Shown piece after piece: positions 1 to 13,086 of a stretch of 64,000 nucleotides of DNA. The notes beneath the pieces were generated by a model. The model saw only the letters and a list, made by a program, of their open reading frames with translations, searched no databases and was not told the DNA's origin. A program made the translations under genes and the position numbers. The stretch's first letter is position 1, and the number at the start of each line of letters is the position of its first letter. Source of the DNA: Apteryx mantelli (taxonomy: Eukaryota > Chordata > Aves > Apterygiformes > Apterygidae); the NCBI RefSeq assembly GCF_036417845.1, contig NC_090020.1:45802425-45866424 (forward strand), written 5' to 3'.

Positions 1-1479
1 CAAAAGATCAGGAAAAAATCCTATGTTATGGCCTTCATTGCCTGTGCTGCCAAAAGTTACTCTAGTCAAGCTAATTAATAAGGCTTTGGGGGAAGCAAAG
101 TGTGAATAACCCAAATATCCTACTGAGGAATATTCTTCATGTATGACTAATACCCTTGGATCAATACAACTTTTAGACGGTCTTTCTTTAGCATAAAGTG
201 AATATATAACATACAATTGTGATCTCTCTTGGAACAGCTTTTCTTTTGAGACACCCAGCGTTATATCTATATATTTTGATAAGGGTTTCTTCTTGTTGCA
301 AGAGTCTGAAAAAGAGCAAGAACAATGTTCAGGTCTGTCTTCAATAGTGTGTTTTAAGGCTATGTACCTTTTGTGTGCTTTTGAAGTATTCCAGCCTTAG
401 AGCAAACGTAACTTTCCTCTTATTTCTGTTTTTGAACTCATGGGATTTCAAACCTCGATGATCTTTGAGGACCCAAGAATAACATATTAGCTAGTTTTTC
501 AGATTATTGTTTTCAAGTTTACAAGTTTACAAGTACAAATAGTCTAAAAACTGGAGGAAAAAGCTAATCATCTCCTCTCTCAACACAGTTCTATGGATAG
601 AAAAACAATTGCTTTCAGGCCCTTAAGAGTGATAAGAAATCTTGTTTCTCTGCATTTTTCAGGTATTTTATTTTCTTCCTACTGAAGATTCTGATGTATC
701 TGGAGTCATAGTTCTGTTCTGAAAACTTTACTGTCTACTTATGGCAAATGGCATAGAGCAGTTGGGTGAGCTTGATTGCCACAGTCTACTCTGCACACCC
801 AAGGCAATGATTTTATGGGACTTCTGTTGAGCTTTAGCCAACAAAGTTAGAATCAAATATCATGCTGTATCACTCATATATAAAAAAGTCTAGACCTTCT
901 AATTCTAAGAAACAGGAAGGTTCTCTGTTAGTGATCTATTTATTGACCTATTGAAATATTTTTGAACAGTGATGCAAAGAGGCTACACATGCATTTTTAT
1001 TTTAAGCTAAAAGGGAGGCAATGAGTATTTATAAATTTCAATGTATGTATCTGAATTACATGTGTTGTCCTACAATCACCATTTCAGAAGAATCTTGCTC
1101 AAGAGGAAGAGATAGTGCATAGTTCTGCATACATGGATTCCATTAATAAGAATAGCCACAAAGTTATCTAGGGTGAGGATTACATGATTTGTATTTTGTA
1201 TGAGTAATTTTGTAGAATAAGAATTGCTGGACTGGTCAGACTCAGGAAGTATGTAGCAAAGCAGTGATCAATAATTTCTTTTTTAAAAGAGAACATTATT
1301 ACAGGACAACTATAAAATGATCCTTACCCTGCTATAGTCTCCCAGCTTCCGACACTTAACGATTTAGGAATTTTCAAAACTGGCGGTGGTACCTGAGCTA
1401 TTGTTTTTAATAGCCACTGGAGAACCTATCTTCCCTGAATTTGCCTAACCCCTTTAGAATGTATTTACCCACTGGGTTT
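1..1479. other. Intergenic, no feature seen
   Basis: This stretch is AT-rich sequence downstream of MAN2A1 and holds no supported gene, RNA or repeat. The edge of the old CR1-like fragment may extend a little into it. Confidence 0.6.
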
Positions 1480-2095
1480 CCACATGTTATACTTGTATGA
1501 AAAAGTACTTCCTTTTTTTGTTTTAAAACTGTTACTCAATAATTTCATTGTGTGCTACCTAGTTCTTATGAGGTAAAAATCTCATGAAGTCATTTCCTAT
1601 CTATCTACTGTATCCACACACATCTGTAGTTTCACAGGTTTCTAATTGTCCTTCAGTTCCCCTACTTTGCCATTTTTTATTTTGTGTTGAGAAATACTAG
1701 CTTTTTACTCTTTCCTCATATGGGAGCCACTAGGCATCTTAGTACTTTGTCTAGGTCTTCTATATCATTTTAGAGATGAAATAACTAGAACTGCAGGCAG
1801 TATTCAAGATATGGGCATACTATTGATTTGTGCAGTGTCACAACAATATTTTCTTTTTTTTTCTCTACTCTCCTAATAACAAAGTCTAACATTCTCTTTG
1901 TCTTCTTGCCTGCCACTGAGCACTGGAACTGACATTTTCAGTGAATTGTACACAACGCCTCCTGAATCTCTTTCCTCAGTAATAGCTATTTTAGAGCCTG
2001 CCATTGTGTATATACATATATAGCTTCCATACGTACTGACCCATACTGAAATTCATCTTTCAGTCCAATTGTCCAGTCATTGGTACGTATCTTAT
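1480..2095 (-). mobile_element. Old CR1/L3-like LINE fragment
   Basis: The plus strand reads as the antisense of an ancient CR1-type LINE 3' region. Recognisable antisense blocks are CTTCCTTTTTTTGTTTTAA (about 1509), CTAGTTCTTATGAG (about 1559), TTTCCTCATATGGGAGCC (1711-1728), AGTATTCAAGATATGGGCATA (about 1799) and ATTCATCTTTCAGTCCAAT (about 2052). The order matches the order of the homologous parts in copy A. It is far more diverged than copies A and B, with no open frame left. Family assignment is from remembered consensus, not a database search. Confidence 0.75.
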
Positions 2096-5000
2096 AATGC
2101 AGAATCCTGAATAGTAGATGTGGTCCCAAAGGAATATGAAAGCTTAAGAATTACAGGAAAAATACCAATACGTGTATCAGTCCGAAATGAAAAACAACAT
2201 ACTTTTGATTAAAGATATTCACATGCCAATAGAAAAGATATATTTAAGAGAAGATGCTTAAGTAACAACTCTACTAATGTGGTTGCAAGTTGAGTTTATA
2301 CAATGCACTTCAGTTCAAGTGTTCTGGATGAAGTGTTACATTAAATGCTAGAATTATTTCACAGAAAAGTCCCAAAGACATCCAAAGACTATGAAAATAT
2401 TAACAGGAATTTAATCTTTATGCAGTTCTGAAACTACTGAAGGCAGAGAACAGTGAGGCCAAAGACAATTGATACTAAAGAAATATCACCAAACCAGAAA
2501 AATGAGGAAAGGATGTTTTCAACTACTCTTCACTCCATGTGTTTCTTCTGATAATTTCTTCTATCCCAGGAAACACAGTATCTAGAATGAAAAGTGCTGT
2601 GAGGAGACATTTTTCTTTCTGTAATAGATAGCACATGCTCATTATATCACATTCATCTCACTATGGATAGGTGAAGAGATTTGGAAGACCTGAAATAAAA
2701 ATTTATTCTTGACAAAAAATATATTTCTTAGTGGAAAGATATTTAAGAGAGTTTAGAGCACTACCTTAGATCACATAAGCTAGTTTAAATGAACATTAAA
2801 AACTTTCATATAGTTTAGAATTACAAGAGATCAATTAAAATCAAACCATTACTTTTCATACCAAAGAGTAAGCATAACATATTAGGAACCAATAACTTTG
2901 TATACTGTGTTGGTCATGAGACACAAATATTGACGTGAATTATGTAGTAAGCCTTTGGAAAACTTAATGAATATTTCATACAATAAATAAGGTATTGCCC
3001 TCTCATCCCTTTCTTTTTTTTTTTCTAAGACTCATTACTATCTAGATGCCTCCAAAATAAAATTAGCAGATAAATTTTGCTAGGTTATAGATCAGTCATA
3101 GACAAGTACTATTGCTTATTTATGAGTTAAAAATGATGAATTTGGAAATAACCAGTGGAAAAAAACATGAATCTAACAGAAATAGAACTGCCCACTAATA
3201 ATTTATGAATATGATTAATCTGGTACTGGTGTATTTTCTTTTTGAATACATAGGTTTAGTCTAATGACAAGTAGGAGAGGGACACAGGAAGCGAAAAAAG
3301 CAGGAAAAAAAAGGAAAAAATAACTCGAAATAACTTCTTTGCACCCTGTTAGCAATAAGGAGTTGAGGAACAATCCTATGAAAGGAAAAGGTTGATGAAA
3401 TTATAGATCAGAAAGACTATTGCAAATCTTTTTTGTTTTTTAAAGGACACAGTTTCAGGAGAAGAGGTTAGCTGTTCTGGGAGCTTTTCAAACCGACTAG
3501 ATAAGTGCGCAAACACCCATTAGGAGCATCTGAAGATGCTATGCCTCCCCAGGAAACAGGAAGATAGATGTATGTAGAACAGTCTCTCTTTTTAAGTCCT
3601 TGTGCTTTATTCTTACTGTTAAAATAAGCCAGATATTGTATTTGTATCCATTTATATACATTCACGCTATGGGTACAAGTGTACTGACCCTGTTAGGCAA
3701 AGATTTTTACACTGTTATTATCCATACTGGAGCACCCCAAGCCTCCTGCTCTCACCTTCAATTTATATGATAGTAAGAGGGCTTTTAATAATAACTGTAG
3801 TAATAAGAATTGTAGTAATAACTGGGCTCTCCCAGTTGCTTCCTTTCAGTCCAAAAATCTGGAGCCGGAAGGACTGTGAGAGAGAAAGACAGGAAGGTAG
3901 GTTTTGAATGTGCATACTGAAAACATTTCTAGAGAAAGAACAGTTATTGGTAAGAAACCCATTTTTTCACTTTGAGTGGTTGTCTCTGGAAATATTCACA
4001 TTGGGGGAGATGCCCAAAAGACTCCTGGATGGACTAGCCATGATCTATTGTTCTGAAAACTCATTTGTTGGTAGTTCTAGATTGCTCTCAGTCTCGAAAA
4101 GAGTGTTATGTCGGTAGGTTTTGTGCTGGCTCTCAGGGTTGAAAAGTAGACAAATGTTCATGATATCCAGCATGTCTTCAAAAGCTTGGTCTGAGTGATG
4201 AGATTATCCATTATAAAAGGCCAAGGTCAAATATAAAACTCAATCCAACCTCACAGCAAAAAAAAAAAAAAAAAAAAATCAAGAAATTACATTTAACAGT
4301 TAGAAAAGCCTGAAGAAAACAAAGAAAGCATGGAGTCAGCTTTAATACTGATAGTAGAGACAGTTTCAGCCAAGCAGTTGAGGCGACTGAGGGATGTCAC
4401 AGCGCAACCTTTAAATTTTGCAAACTGTAGAATAAAGCAGATCAGCAATCAAGGTGGCTGATACCTGGCTAACACGTATCAGTCCACTTTCTGGTGACGG
4501 TCATGCCCCTGACATGTCTGGATAAAATGCATTCACTAGCAGCATCAGAGGATGTCACCTGAAGGGGGTAACCCATCTTTTAGTGAATGTGAGAACGATT
4601 TTTTTTCACCACACTTCAAGCAGACTTTCAAATCAGACAGCAAGGGTAAGTCATGAGCCCTAGGCATTTCTGGGATGAAACCCCTTAAGAGTCAGAGATT
4701 AGCCACATTCTGTAATTTTTACCTTTCTATGGGAGAAACAGGAATAACCAGCCTCATAGAAAGTAATTCCTAGGTAACTACGAGTTATCCATTATGTATC
4801 TTAATATCCCATTATCAGCTTCTGTCATCATCCCAGATACCTGCATTCAGGAACTGAAAACACAAAATGGGAATGGTGTGTTTGGTAAACAACTTATCTA
4901 CGGCATGAATAACCCTTAAATTTAGATGAATGCTCCGGCTGCCGAGAGTGTGAATCATGAAACGGCCTCTGTGCAGAGGCCAGTAATTTCATCTGGTTTC

Positions 5001-8000
5001 CCCAGTAATAGGGCATATATTCTCTACAGCTATTGCCATATAGCAGGTACCAGTGATTCACCATATCACTGCAAATCTCAGCAAAGGGACAGAAAATCTC
5101 AAATGAGCTTGAGATTTTGAGATTTCTGAGTAACTCTGCAGATCACCTGACATACTCAGGGAACACAGAGGGGAGGAGTACTGCATCCTTTTTATTAAAA
5201 TGTGAACTGCACTTGAGGGAAAGGCAGCATATCACTGAATACTGGTAAAATTCTTCAGCTTTTGGTTCTAGCACACATGTAGCTACAGTGACAACGAACA
5301 TATATTCTTCTTGAAAAATAAAAGCAGTTGCTCAGCTTTGTTACACCTGACTGGCAGAGAGAGCTGATACACAGGGTATTATAGCCAAAATCCAGTTCAA
5401 GAAATTGGAAGAAATTTACTCCATTCATTGGCTAATCTATGGCCTTTTGGAACAAGGTAATTTCCTAGACTGGATAGCTAAATTTTTGGTAAACAAGTGC
5501 AAAGCACAGCATAACATGACACACTAGCTAAAATTACAGTAAATATGAGAGCAGAGGAATGCCAGTGCTGCTTGAGAACAGTCTCATGATCAGTGACATA
5601 CAAGTACAATACATATGTATTTTCATTTTAGCATATGTCTATTTTCAAATGTATGTAATACTTCCTATGCTCCTCCATGCTCATCCTGTTAGGCCAGCAC
5701 AAATTATCATATCAAAGAGTTTATAATGCCATCTTAATATTGAATAAAAACCTTTCTGACTGTCATATGGCAGAGTGCTATTTCTGCATCACTTTTCACA
5801 TTTGATCATTTTCAAATGCTGCATGAAAACATTAAAATAAAGTCAGGGCAGGGCATGAAGCCAGGTATTTGTATATATTTTTAAACTTTGATCCTGGGAA
5901 AATATTCATCAGACAAGTATCTCCTTTGAATATTCATCTAGATGAAAGAAAATTTGCAAATTTCAATTTCTGACTTAGCCATTTGGGCCAAAATGTCTCC
6001 AATAATTCTGACACTATATATACAGTTGTTCACAATATTATCCCACTTCCTCCACAAACAACTCTAGAGCAAAGCTATGTATGCCCAGCAAAGAAACAGA
6101 TGTGGTTTGTGGTGTACGACAGGCAACATACTGACTTGCACTGATAAAAAATTAAAGCTCCGCTGTCTAACAGCTTGGTGTGAACGGGCGTTATTTACAG
6201 AGGTAATGAGAAAAAAGGCCAAGGGTCCCAATAGGTGCCCATATACTTCTAGTTCTGGAGAGTCATTAGTTATTTTGCTTTTAGAAAGTATGGCATTCTG
6301 TAAAACAGAGCAAGAGTAAACTGGGTCTCCAGAAGACAGGAAGTTTGGTATAGCTGGACTTTTGGTAGCAGAGAAGGCTAACAGAGCTGGAGGAGCTTTG
6401 TATACTGTTGTGTACTGGTATAGGCACAGTATGGTTTCTAGCATGTGTAAGGCAGGAACCTCTCTTAAAATGCACAATCTAACATCCTTTCTCCTAATAC
6501 CACTGGCTGACTGGAAACAGACTTCCTGAGAGTCGTTACCTCTACATGCAGCATTACTATTATCTTCTGTATCTCACTATAAATTAACACCCATATGAGA
6601 ATGTTAACTAGGTAACTATTGTTGACTGTACATATTCTGGATATAACACCTAATGGTGTGATTTGCTAGAAAGATGGTCCTTTTTGCTAGAAAGATTTTG
6701 TTGGTATTCCTTAGAAAAGCCCTATATCACTTTTCTAGTGTCATTTCCCCCAGTGTTCATAAAGGAGATTAGCAGAATTGGACTCCCTGAAGAGGACATG
6801 TGAGGAAAGTTGAACTACTAAAAAAGATGAAGTTTATAAGAGGGCTGAACTGAATTGCTGGAGTTAGTGGTTTTCTAACCCCCACATTCCTTCAACTTAA
6901 CAGTGGCACATCCAAGTTCTGAATCTCTAGGAACCCCTGCAGGTGTTTGGAGCAGAAACTCAAGGCCGATTCAAGACGTAGTCAGACAATACTGTCAGTC
7001 TGCAGTTACTGAATCCTAATCTCACAAAGGACAGATTGAAATAGCTGAACATTTATGATTTATGCTCATTACTGTCTGATGTGAATAGCAGACTGACAGA
7101 GCTCCCTGGAAAGTGTCCTGAGGCTTCTCTGAGAAAACATACTGTAGACACTCTTTAGGATAAGAAAAAGCAAACAAACATATTCTCTCTAGGCCACTTG
7201 CATAATGACCTAACCTGCAATGCAATCTCCAGCACGGCTGCCCAAGTCAGCACACAGGCAGTTTTAAACTGCATGTAGCAAAGCTAGCGACGGAGGGTTA
7301 TGTTGTCCTCGGAGAACGGCATCTGTGAGACTTAACTAACATGTTCTAAATTCAGCAGGGGTCAAGAGTCTTCTCATGCTAAAGGAAAATACTATCAGTA
7401 TCTTATTTCTTTGAGGGACAGCATGTTTCCATTCCACTGAGTTTATAACAGCTTGGATCAAACTTAATTTTGGAAAGAAAATTCAAGCTAGCCATCTCAA
7501 TGTACCATTTTTCCAACGCAACAAATAACAGAGATGTTTGCAATGTACTGAATGGATGTGCAAATGCTCCCAGCTTTCTTTGAATCAGACTGACGTGTTA
7601 TAATGGAAGTGGCTATGATCCCATAGCTGTATTTATACAGTTAAGAAGTCAGATACAACAATATTAAAGTGATTTGGAAGCTAGATTCTTCTGCAAATGC
7701 CACTGTTATTGGATGTGAACAGAAGATTAATGGTATTGCCTTTGGACTATGTATCCGCTCTGCATCTCTGTGGATCCAACGACTTGCATCACATTGTGAT
7801 AGCTGCAAGTGCCGATTATTATTCTTAGACTAAAACACCACTTTTTGGCTTGAGTATTTTATATGAAAGTTAGGAGAGAATTTTTGACGTAGGTAGTTTA
7901 CTTTGTGCAACATTCTCCGGAAAGTTTTGTCAGGTGCTGATAAAACGTTGGACTTACCAAGCATACAAATACTAGTAAAGTAACTAGTGAAGAAAAGGCT

Positions 8001-9651
8001 GTGTGTATGGTCTGCATTTACAGAAATTACTGTTATTCACTACAGAAAGGCTTATAACAATGGTGCATGTACAGAATGTGCTATACAGAAGAGTAAGAAT
8101 TTTTGCCGTTGAACTAGTACAGTAAAAGGTGAATTGCACAGTAATAAAAATTATTAAGCCAGTGAGGCAGAAATGGTAACACACACTCTGTCCCAAATTC
8201 GCAATTGTATTTAGAGGCTTGGAGTGACTAGCAGGGGAAGGATTGGAGTCGCTGTTGTTTAGATAAAGGTGAAGATAGCACTGTTGTAGCTGATTTCTCA
8301 TTCTGTTGAACAGAAGTGTTTAAATAACGTACGGTGTAAAAGGTGAGCTGCAATGGCAAAGCTGTCTTTGCTGTTTGAAGAGTCATTATTAGGACACTGA
8401 CTTTAGCAGAGTTTCAGGAATGTAAATGAGGCTTTAATCTGGCCCGCTAGGTTCAGACACAGACCTCATCACATCCTGAATTACACTGAGAAGTACATCA
8501 AAACTCTCATATCCTCCACTAAACTATACTACCCTTTTTATAAAAGCGGAGATGTACATTGAGACAGGCTTGACCATGTGTAGACCTAGATTTTAAGGTA
8601 GTCTGCATTCACATTTCCTCTTTTGTATTTGAAGACGTACTTACAATCAAACATGTTTTCTTATCTTGTTTGTTGTTAGTCTTCTATTAACCTTATCTTT
8701 TCTTCATGTGAGGAATTTGGAGCAGGAAGAGCAAGCTTAGCATCAGGCTTGGAGAAGGAAGGAAAGCTCTTCTAAGCACAAAAGAGAGACCAAAGCCATT
8801 GTCATGGCAACAAGAATCAGACGTGAATGCTGCTCTTGCCTATATTCTAGTAGACAGGTTAGAAAAAAAAAACACTTTAAATTGGAGGTGCAATATTTCT
8901 GGTTAAACGTTGCATCTCTCTAAATTATAGCCTAGTTCATATAAATTGCAAAGAAGAAGATTCAGAAAAACAGGTTTGTATATAGATTAACCTAAATATA
9001 TCATTTTCTAGAATGTGGAATACCATATAGCTATTGTACAGAAAACAGGTCCCTCAAAGAATACATCTCTTCCCAACGTTTGTCTCTTAGCATTTTATAT
9101 TGAGAAAAATCTTCAGTTTTCCAAATAGTAGCTCCTAATGAAATAAAATTATTTCCTAAAATTCAAAATGCAAACAAAGTATATGTATCTGCACATGCTA
9201 GTATAAAAAATACATTGAAATGAAATCATTGTAATCACTTCAATAAGCAATCTAAAAAGTGCATGATTCTTAAGTGCTTTCATTTTTGCTTTAAAAAAAA
9301 TTGCATACGTTTGAAATGGCTTTCGAAAGAGCACAGATCCACTGATCCTGTATTATAATCCTCCTATACTTGCTGAATACGTTAAATACATTCAAGCATT
9401 ATGTGCCAAATATTTAACACGTTAAATACCCAGGAAGTATTAGAAGGTCTGAAGGAGTGTTCAGGCAAAAGTCAGGATTCTGTGTCATCTGTTTCTTTGC
9501 TGATGGAAGTTATGAACAGTACCGCATTAGGTCTAAGGGAAAATATCTTTTCTCCTGTTTTTAACATGACACAGTTTTATTAGCCTTCCATCTCAAATGT
9601 GCCAGTGCTAGCTAACCATTGGCTAATATCAAATCTTTTGTTCCTCTCCAG
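2096..9651. other. Intergenic, mostly featureless
   Basis: Only short open frames are present. The longest (minus strand, 6064-6477) has no recognisable motif and overlaps another in the opposite strand. An A21 run lies at 4258-4278. I see no exon or known repeat that I can support. Confidence 0.55.
4258..4278. repeat. Homopolymer A21
   Basis: Twenty-one consecutive A lie in intergenic sequence. No gene-like sequence precedes it that would make it a retrocopy tail. Confidence 0.95.
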
Positions 9652-9824
9652 CGATCTGCTTTCCAGAGCCTGAGCAGTGCCCTCGCTTCTTCCTGCCACC
9701 ACTGCTCCTCCCGCTGTGGTGGCCCAAGTGTGAGAGTGCCGGCATCCTCTCGGCCTTCTCCCTAGCATTTGTCTTTGTCAGCCAGGCCCATCTCTACATC
9801 TGTGTCTTACTGAAAAGACAGCAG
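9652..9824 (+). other. Exon-like GC-rich segment, unidentified
   Basis: This GC-rich 173-nt segment stands out from its AT-rich surroundings. It has a strong acceptor (TCTTTTGTTCCTCTCCAG) with branch-like CTAAC/CTAAT 25-40 nt upstream. It also has a good donor (GACAGCAG|GTATCT). One frame is open throughout (57 codons after two bases). It encodes PEPEQCPRFF, then a hydrophobic stretch around ILSAFSLAFVFVSQAHLYI. I do not recognise the product. It may be an exon of a plus-strand gene convergent with MAN2A1, or a chance match in a repeat. Confidence 0.25.
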
Positions 9825-12426
9825 GTATCTAAACCAATGTTGGAATTCTTTTCCTGGAGAAAGAAACCTGCCAAACAGTGATGCGAATCCCCATCATGGG
9901 GCCCTGTTGGCCACCGAATGTTACAAGAGCATTTCTCCTGCAGTATGAGCCAGCATGCCACTTGTAGAGCATCTGGTGATCCAATATGTCCAGCATTATG
10001 CAGGTGATAGTCACTCTTATCACTTAATATCATGGGTGATAATCACCAAAATGCTCCCATGCTTTGTTTAAATCAGTTACTGAATGAAAAACTGATTCAG
10101 TTCAGCTACAAGAGGGAGACTGTGTTAATGGACAAAGAAAGTCACTTGAGCTTGAACTTTTCAGCCGCAGCCCAGCAGTCTGTGACAGAAGGTACATATA
10201 CACTATTAGTCAATATAGCCTATATTTTAGCATTGATCCCACAATCTTCACTGACACTAAATTACCATATTGCAGTATGTACAGAAACTTCCTTTTGCCA
10301 TATTCTTTTTGCTAGAAGACTGCCATATCCTACCTGTTTGATCTATTGATCTAAGATGGCATCGCACAAGATGTGGCCAATTTTGCCTTTCCTCACTACT
10401 CTGCATGGATGCTGCCATGGAGTATCCTACACAAGACTACGAAATGCTTTCAGTACCTCTGCTTCACACCAAAGTCCTTCACCACAAACACATCAAAATA
10501 TATCCTCTGCTGTATGCTCTGGTCCCTTCTAAGATAGAGACACACATTTGAGGTTTCTGTTTTCAAGATTCTTGACCTGGAACAGAATAAATATCTAAAT
10601 AAATTATTTCTAAGGGAACGTGAAAGTAGTAAGAAACTAAGACTTTCAGTCATGATGAAATGTTTGAACAGCTATGGAGGTTAGAGCAAGACTGAACAAT
10701 AAATTTGTGCAAGAAATAAAGACCCTCAGAAACCTCAAATTTCAAATGCAAGACACTCCTTGCAATTTGGCATCTCCATCTAAAAAAAAAAAGTTCTACC
10801 CCATCAAAAAATGTCACTGCACTTACTCTTTTCCTGTGGGCAGAAGTAAGATGAGATGGTTACTTACATTCACAGCAACTGCTGTTTGGAAAATTTTCTC
10901 TGCTCTTTTTGCCTTCAGCCACTAGAGTAAGCTGTCTTTCAAAATAAACCTGAGGAATGCTGTTTTTTTCTGTCTGTATTACAGTATTTTTACTGTATTT
11001 TAAGAGCATTTCCACAGCTATAATCTCAAAATTGACAATTTCAGTAGCATTGCCCTTATCATAGAAAACTCCTTAGGTAGACTTTAATGAAGGAATTTAG
11101 GTATACCCTCAGGACCTAGATGCAATTTTTATACATCCTTCTGTTTATCTGGGTCAGTACAGTTGTAGGATCTGTCTCTTTTTCAGACAGAGGCTTGTAC
11201 TGTTCATTCTCCTCAGAGTGCAGAAACAAGCCAAACATCTACTTTTTTTTTCTTTTTTTTTCTTTTTTTTTTTTTAAGGGCTTCTCTGTTTGACTTGTCA
11301 GAAGTTATCCTCACTTTTTCTCTACTCAAGCCGAAAGGATTGGCAGTTTGAATTTTCAGGATATGTACGGTGTCCAGATGATAGAAAACCATTTGCTCTT
11401 TCCAAGATCTCTAAACACGAGTTTTGCAGGGTTGTTTGTTGATGCCCAGCTACAAGAAATACTGCAGCATTGCAGTCAGGCTGTCATTGACTGCTGTCGT
11501 GCCAGCAGATGCTGTACATTGAGCTCATCCTCCTAGTGCTAGTCTACAACAGCAGCCATACCAATTCCCATTGTGCCCTCCAAATCCTCTAGAAGTTTGC
11601 CACCATTTCATCAGGATGTATGTTTCTGGAGAGAATATGAATTTTTGGATACCAAAAATCTCAGCTTGCCAAAATGCTGTAGGTCTGTCATAGATGCAAA
11701 GAAACGTGCATTCGTCAGAAACTTTGGTTCCTAATTGCTAAGTTTCATAATTCCTAGTCACCAAGCCAAGTCCCAAATACATAAACAGCAATGTTTCTGT
11801 CCCTGGGAGATAGTCCTGGCTAGATGCTCTCTCAGTCCCATTTTCTGCACCAGTTTTCCACTGCCAAATTTCCTTTTTACCCAGATAAATTCTCTCTTAC
11901 CTTGACTAAAGTTTTTAGAACTACAGAATGTCCAACTGTTTTAAAATAATTACATAATCTCAAAACCTTCCTCTTCCTGGTATGAAGAGTGGAGTGTATA
12001 AATACTGATCATCTGCTGGCTTTCCTCTCTCTTGTAGAACATTTAACATTTGAAAACCAAGCATTCCCTCTGTGACGAGGAATGATTACCACAGACTTGA
12101 AGGTGAATTATATTTCTAAGATTTTACATTTGCCTATTGATTTTCCAGCTCCATGTATATATATATATATATATACAGATTTTTACTTTAAAGACTTAGG
12201 TTGCTCTTGAGTGCAGGCCTGCTACCCATCTCTCAGTAGTGGAAGCAGGAATATTTGTACTTCCATTAATTATTAGAACACGGACATAAATCTCTTCAAG
12301 GGCATAGCAGATCTTATCAACAACAAATATATTGCTGTTTTCCCAAAGAGTGATGATTCAACAAAGCCTGAACACTAGATTAATATAATCACAGATTAAT
12401 TTCAGATTTGCCAATCATATAGCAAT
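9825..12426. other. Intergenic, pyrimidine-rich in its second half
   Basis: A T-rich run with C interruptions lies at about 11240-11275 and a (TA)10 at 12156-12175. Sequence from about 11150 onwards is pyrimidine-rich on the plus strand, continuous in style with the long open frame at 12427. No homology was recognised. Confidence 0.5.
12156..12175. repeat. (TA)10 microsatellite
   Basis: Ten uninterrupted TA units lie in the intergenic region downstream of MAN2A1. Confidence 0.93.
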
Positions 12427-13086
12427 TTGTCCTTTACATTAGACCAGATATCTCTGCAGGGACTGCAGACTTTCTCCCATACTAAGAGTGATACAAACAA
12501 TAAGGGAAGTATCTATATACTTAATTCACTTAGAAAGTTCTTAAAGGGGACTCTAGGTTTTGTTGTAATATGGACACTGGCTTTTCAAAACTTTTGTGTC
12601 CCTAAACCTCTGTCCAGTAGCATAGGAACAGGCACCACAACCTTTCCAACTTTGACCACTAGAGTGCAACTTACTGTTTCATACCTAATCCATACAGTAG
12701 TTCTGAAACACTGGCAAATCCACAAGCAAACAATACCTAATAGGAGCAGAGTCCAACAAAATTCTGTCCATCTATGGCTGTCTGGGAAGTCAGCCAGTTC
12801 TGAGCAATCTCAGTTTTCTTTTTGCCCATGGAAATATCCCTTTGATGATTGCATGGCTGTGATATATTACTCCTTTTTCAAAGGATTCCCGTTTCCTCAG
12901 GTTCAATTTCAGACTGGCAATCTTCTGTTTTCACAGGCCAATTGTAAATACATTGGTTCTCGGTCAAAGGTTGTATTATGTAGCAAGATACCATCTTTCA
13001 GCAAACAAGCATTAGCCTTCAAACGTGGTTTGAGGCACTATGCAAGACAAGAACAATCACTTTTCATTATCACAAGTCTGGTATGA
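12427..13086 (+). other. Unusually long open frame, 219 codons, no known homology
   Basis: The plus strand is open for 219 codons from a TTG; the first in-frame ATG is far inside, near 12851. No domain or family was recognised. The sequence is pyrimidine-rich, which lowers stop frequency, so openness need not mean coding. No clear signal peptide, repeat or catalytic motif is visible. It lies about 10.5 kb downstream of the MAN2A1 stop, on the opposite strand. Confidence 0.2.

Noticed and set aside
4964-4981. Perfect short hairpin GGCCTCTGTGCAGAGGCC
   Set aside because: An 8-bp stem is expected about once per loop size in 64 kb, and it has no supporting context.
6064-6477. Minus-strand 137-codon ORF
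   Set aside because: No motif, no splice signals that fit a gene, and an ORF of this length is within chance expectation for the window.
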